This document shows positions 8,184 through 8,657 of a stretch of DNA of 8,657 nt, in pieces (positions within the stretch are counted from its first letter, which is position 1; every line of letters starts with the position of its first letter). A model generated the notes under the pieces. The model saw nothing but the letters and a program-made list of their open reading frames with translations, ran no database searches and was not told the origin of the DNA. This DNA is from Bacilli bacterium. GTDB lineage: Bacteria > Bacillota_I > Bacilli_A > RFN20 > CAG-826. The stretch lies in assembly GCA_024413875.1 (NCBI GenBank), contig JAKSVY010000058.1:1-8657 (forward strand), read 5' to 3'. A program made the translations under genes and the position numbers.

Positions 8184-8190
8184 CCCTTTC
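8184..8190 (-). promoter_or_regulatory. Shine-Dalgarno of the first operon gene
   Basis: GAAAGGG on the minus strand ends 8 nt before the ATG at 8175. It is weaker than the GGAGG sites of the two downstream genes at 3203 and 2185, so the first gene does not carry the strongest ribosome site of the operon. Confidence 0.65.
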
Positions 8191-8200
8191 ATATTAAGAT

Positions 8201-8227
8201 TTTATAATAGAAATCGTCATTATTCAA
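8201..8227 (-). promoter_or_regulatory. Candidate sigma-A-type promoter of the operon
   Basis: On the minus strand a TTGAAT box (8222-8227) and a TATAAA box (8201-8206) are separated by 15 nt, slightly short of the usual 17. An overlapping TATTAT (8204-8209) offers another -10. It lies in the only non-coding gap upstream of the operon, just after the terminator of the preceding gene, about 26 nt ahead of the first start codon. In such AT-rich DNA chance matches are common, so position carries more weight than the boxes themselves. Confidence 0.4.
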
Positions 8228-8244
8228 TTATTTTATAAATAATT
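8226..8244. repeat. Short perfect AT inverted repeat at the operon promoter
   Basis: Arms AATTATTT (8226-8233) and AAATAATT (8237-8244) are exact reverse complements around a 3-nt centre (TAT). The element touches the candidate -35 box. It could be an operator for a regulator, or chance symmetry in AT-only sequence. It lacks the central CG typical of LacI/CcpA-type operators. Confidence 0.3.
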
Positions 8245-8263
8245 ATTAAAGAAAATTTTACTT

Positions 8264-8292
8264 AAAAAGCACAAGCAATTTGCCTGTGCTTT
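8264..8292 (-). terminator. Rho-independent terminator of the upstream minus-strand gene
   Basis: Arms at 8266-8277 and 8281-8292 pair over 12 positions around a 3-nt loop, with GCACA/TGTGC as the core. At 8274/8284 the plus strand would have an A-C mismatch, whereas minus-strand RNA has a U-G wobble, so the stem is unbroken only on the minus strand. The 3' arm runs into UUUUU on that strand. It begins 21 nt after the stop of the 8314-8400 gene, so it ends that transcript and insulates the operon. Confidence 0.85.
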
Positions 8293-8313
8293 ATTAATAA
8301 ATGTATTTATTAA

Positions 8314-8400
8314 TTAATTTTCTTTGCGTCTTTTAATGAAATAATATGCACCAATTGAACTTAAAGGTGCAAAAATTGTAATTACATGTTCAAATAAAAA
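8314..8400 (-). CDS. C-terminal fragment of a membrane-anchored protein, broken at the sequence join
   Basis: Only the last 28 or fewer codons are readable, ending in TAA at 8314-8316. The peptide is a hydrophobic segment (VITIFAPLSSIGAYYFI) followed by a basic tail (KRRKEN), the usual form of a C-terminal membrane anchor in Gram-positive surface or membrane proteins. Codon use is as AT-rich as the operon, and a terminator follows 21 nt on, so the reading is credible despite its shortness. Upstream the frame enters plus-strand galactokinase sequence, where its translation resembles no protein I know. The true gene is therefore probably cut somewhere in 8345-8402. No LPXTG motif or family can be assigned from what remains. 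Confidence 0.5.
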   Translation of the reverse strand, partial: FLFEHVITIFAPLSSIGAYYFIKRRKEN

Positions 8401-8402
8401 AC
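8345..8402. other. Probable chimeric join or rearrangement breakpoint
   Basis: Left of this interval the minus strand reads as AT-rich coding sequence with a proper stop and terminator. Right of it the plus strand reads as galactokinase, at about 40% GC by hand count over 8401-8657 against about 25-35% in operon lines I counted. Both genes are cut mid-coding. The galactokinase frame is open only from 8345 (in-frame TAA at 8342-8344), and its family match is unmistakable from 8402. The A-rich tract at 8392-8401 could have supplied the short shared sequence for a join. Confidence 0.7.
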
Positions 8403-8657
8403 GTGGCCTTGGTGACAGCAAATACAACGAAAGACGTTCCGAGTGCGAAGCTGCCCTTGAAAAAATACAGTCAGTTAAAAATATATCTGCTCTTGGTAAT
8501 CTTACAGAGGCAGAATTCGAGGAAGTAAAAAACGTAATCGGTGATGAAATAAAAGAGAAACGCGCAAAACACGCTGTTTATGAGAATATGCGTACAATAA
8601 AAGCAGTAGAAGCTCTTAAGAGAGGGGATATCACTCTTTTCGGCTCTCTGATGAATA
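8369..8657 (+). CDS. galK: Galactokinase, internal fragment (both ends missing)
   Basis: This fragment corresponds to the middle, very roughly residues 200-290, of the usual 380-430 aa enzyme that phosphorylates galactose to galactose-1-phosphate in the Leloir pathway. The frame reads SNKKRGLGDSKYNERRSECE, matching the conserved galactokinase stretch (NSNFKR...SEYNTRREQCE in E. coli). RAKHAVYENMRT and AVEALKRGD follow, matching RVRHILTENART...ASALEQGD. The N-terminal GHMP signature and catalytic Asp region should lie upstream but are absent. The later part lies past the right edge. The first base is approximate: residues encoded from 8402 are certain, while AKIVITCSNKKR from 8369 fits the family less securely. 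Codons such as GGC, CGT, CTT and GAC set it apart from the operon. It is probably from another, Clostridia-like genome (inference). Confidence 0.85.

Larger units (their letters stand above)
1..8227 (-). other. Putative alpha-glucan-degrading lipoprotein operon
   Basis: Four minus-strand genes follow one another with gaps of about 19, 12 and 13 nt and no terminator-like hairpin between them. Upstream lie a candidate promoter and, beyond it, a terminator that closes the preceding gene. All four products have a lipobox signal peptide. Two are GH13 enzymes of starch or pullulan breakdown, and two are non-catalytic proteins with Big2 and starch-binding-like modules. Co-transcription is inferred from spacing. 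No transporter, regulator or intracellular glucosidase is visible, so the cluster probably continues past the left edge. Confidence 0.75.

Noticed and set aside
8180..8192. Possible CcpA cre-like site (AAAGGGCTTT on the minus strand)
   Set aside because: It lacks the central CG, has several mismatches to the cre consensus, and coincides with the ribosome binding site of the first gene, which explains the purine run.
1..8227. A Bacteroidetes Sus locus
   Set aside because: No SusC/TonB receptor or SusD is present; ribosome sites, lipoboxes and Big2/CBM modules fit a Gram-positive-type low-GC organism.
8401..8520. Continuation of the minus-strand membrane-anchor gene to the right
   Set aside because: The frame stays open, but its translation is the antisense of conserved galactokinase codons and looks like no protein; the plus strand matches a known family closely.
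1..8657. CRISPR arrays, tRNA/rRNA genes, transposases or phage genes
   Set aside because: No direct repeat-spacer pattern, tRNA-like cloverleaf, or transposase/integrase motif was seen on reading both strands.

Overview
The window is AT-rich and carries, on the minus strand from right to left, a tight run of four genes for secreted lipoproteins that bind and degrade alpha-glucans (starch, glycogen, pullulan). Every product starts with a lysine-containing N-terminus, a hydrophobic stretch and a lipobox cysteine. Bacterial Ig-like (Big2) modules are abundant, and strong Gram-positive-type Shine-Dalgarno sequences precede the genes. There is no TonB-dependent or outer-membrane component. Stops are TAA or TAG, tryptophan is TGG and no frame is interrupted by TGA, so the standard bacterial code fits. 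This suggests a low-GC Firmicutes or Tenericutes-like gut bacterium (for example an uncultured Bacilli/Erysipelotrichia-type lineage). That placement is inference from style, not from a marker gene.

Layout. At 8314-8400 lies the C-terminal end of a minus-strand gene with a membrane anchor, followed by a rho-independent terminator (8264-8292). A candidate promoter (8201-8227), overlapped by a small AT inverted repeat, then drives the operon: (1) 5875-8175, a 766-aa lipoprotein with four Big2 modules, a CBM26-like starch-binding module, an InlB-type repeat and two related C-terminal modules; (2) 3216-5855, a GH13 alpha-amylase-family lipoprotein with an N-terminal CBM41-like module; (3) 2199-3203, a 334-aa Big2 lipoprotein with a C-terminal domain beginning YYLVGTPNDW; (4) 1-2185, a type I pullulanase lipoprotein cut by the left window edge before catalytic region IV. 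Gaps are only 12-19 nt, and two Shine-Dalgarno sequences overlap the preceding stop codon.

How they may work together (inference): the two non-catalytic lipoproteins hold polysaccharide at the membrane surface, the amylase cuts alpha-1,4 links and the pullulanase removes alpha-1,6 branches. The oligosaccharides would need a transporter that is not in this window.

Right edge. From about 8369 to 8657 the plus strand encodes the middle of a galactokinase (galK) with higher GC and different codon use. It has no N-terminus and meets, head-on and mid-gene, the minus-strand membrane-anchor gene. The simplest reading is a chimeric assembly join between two genomes, somewhere in 8345-8402. A real rearrangement is the alternative.
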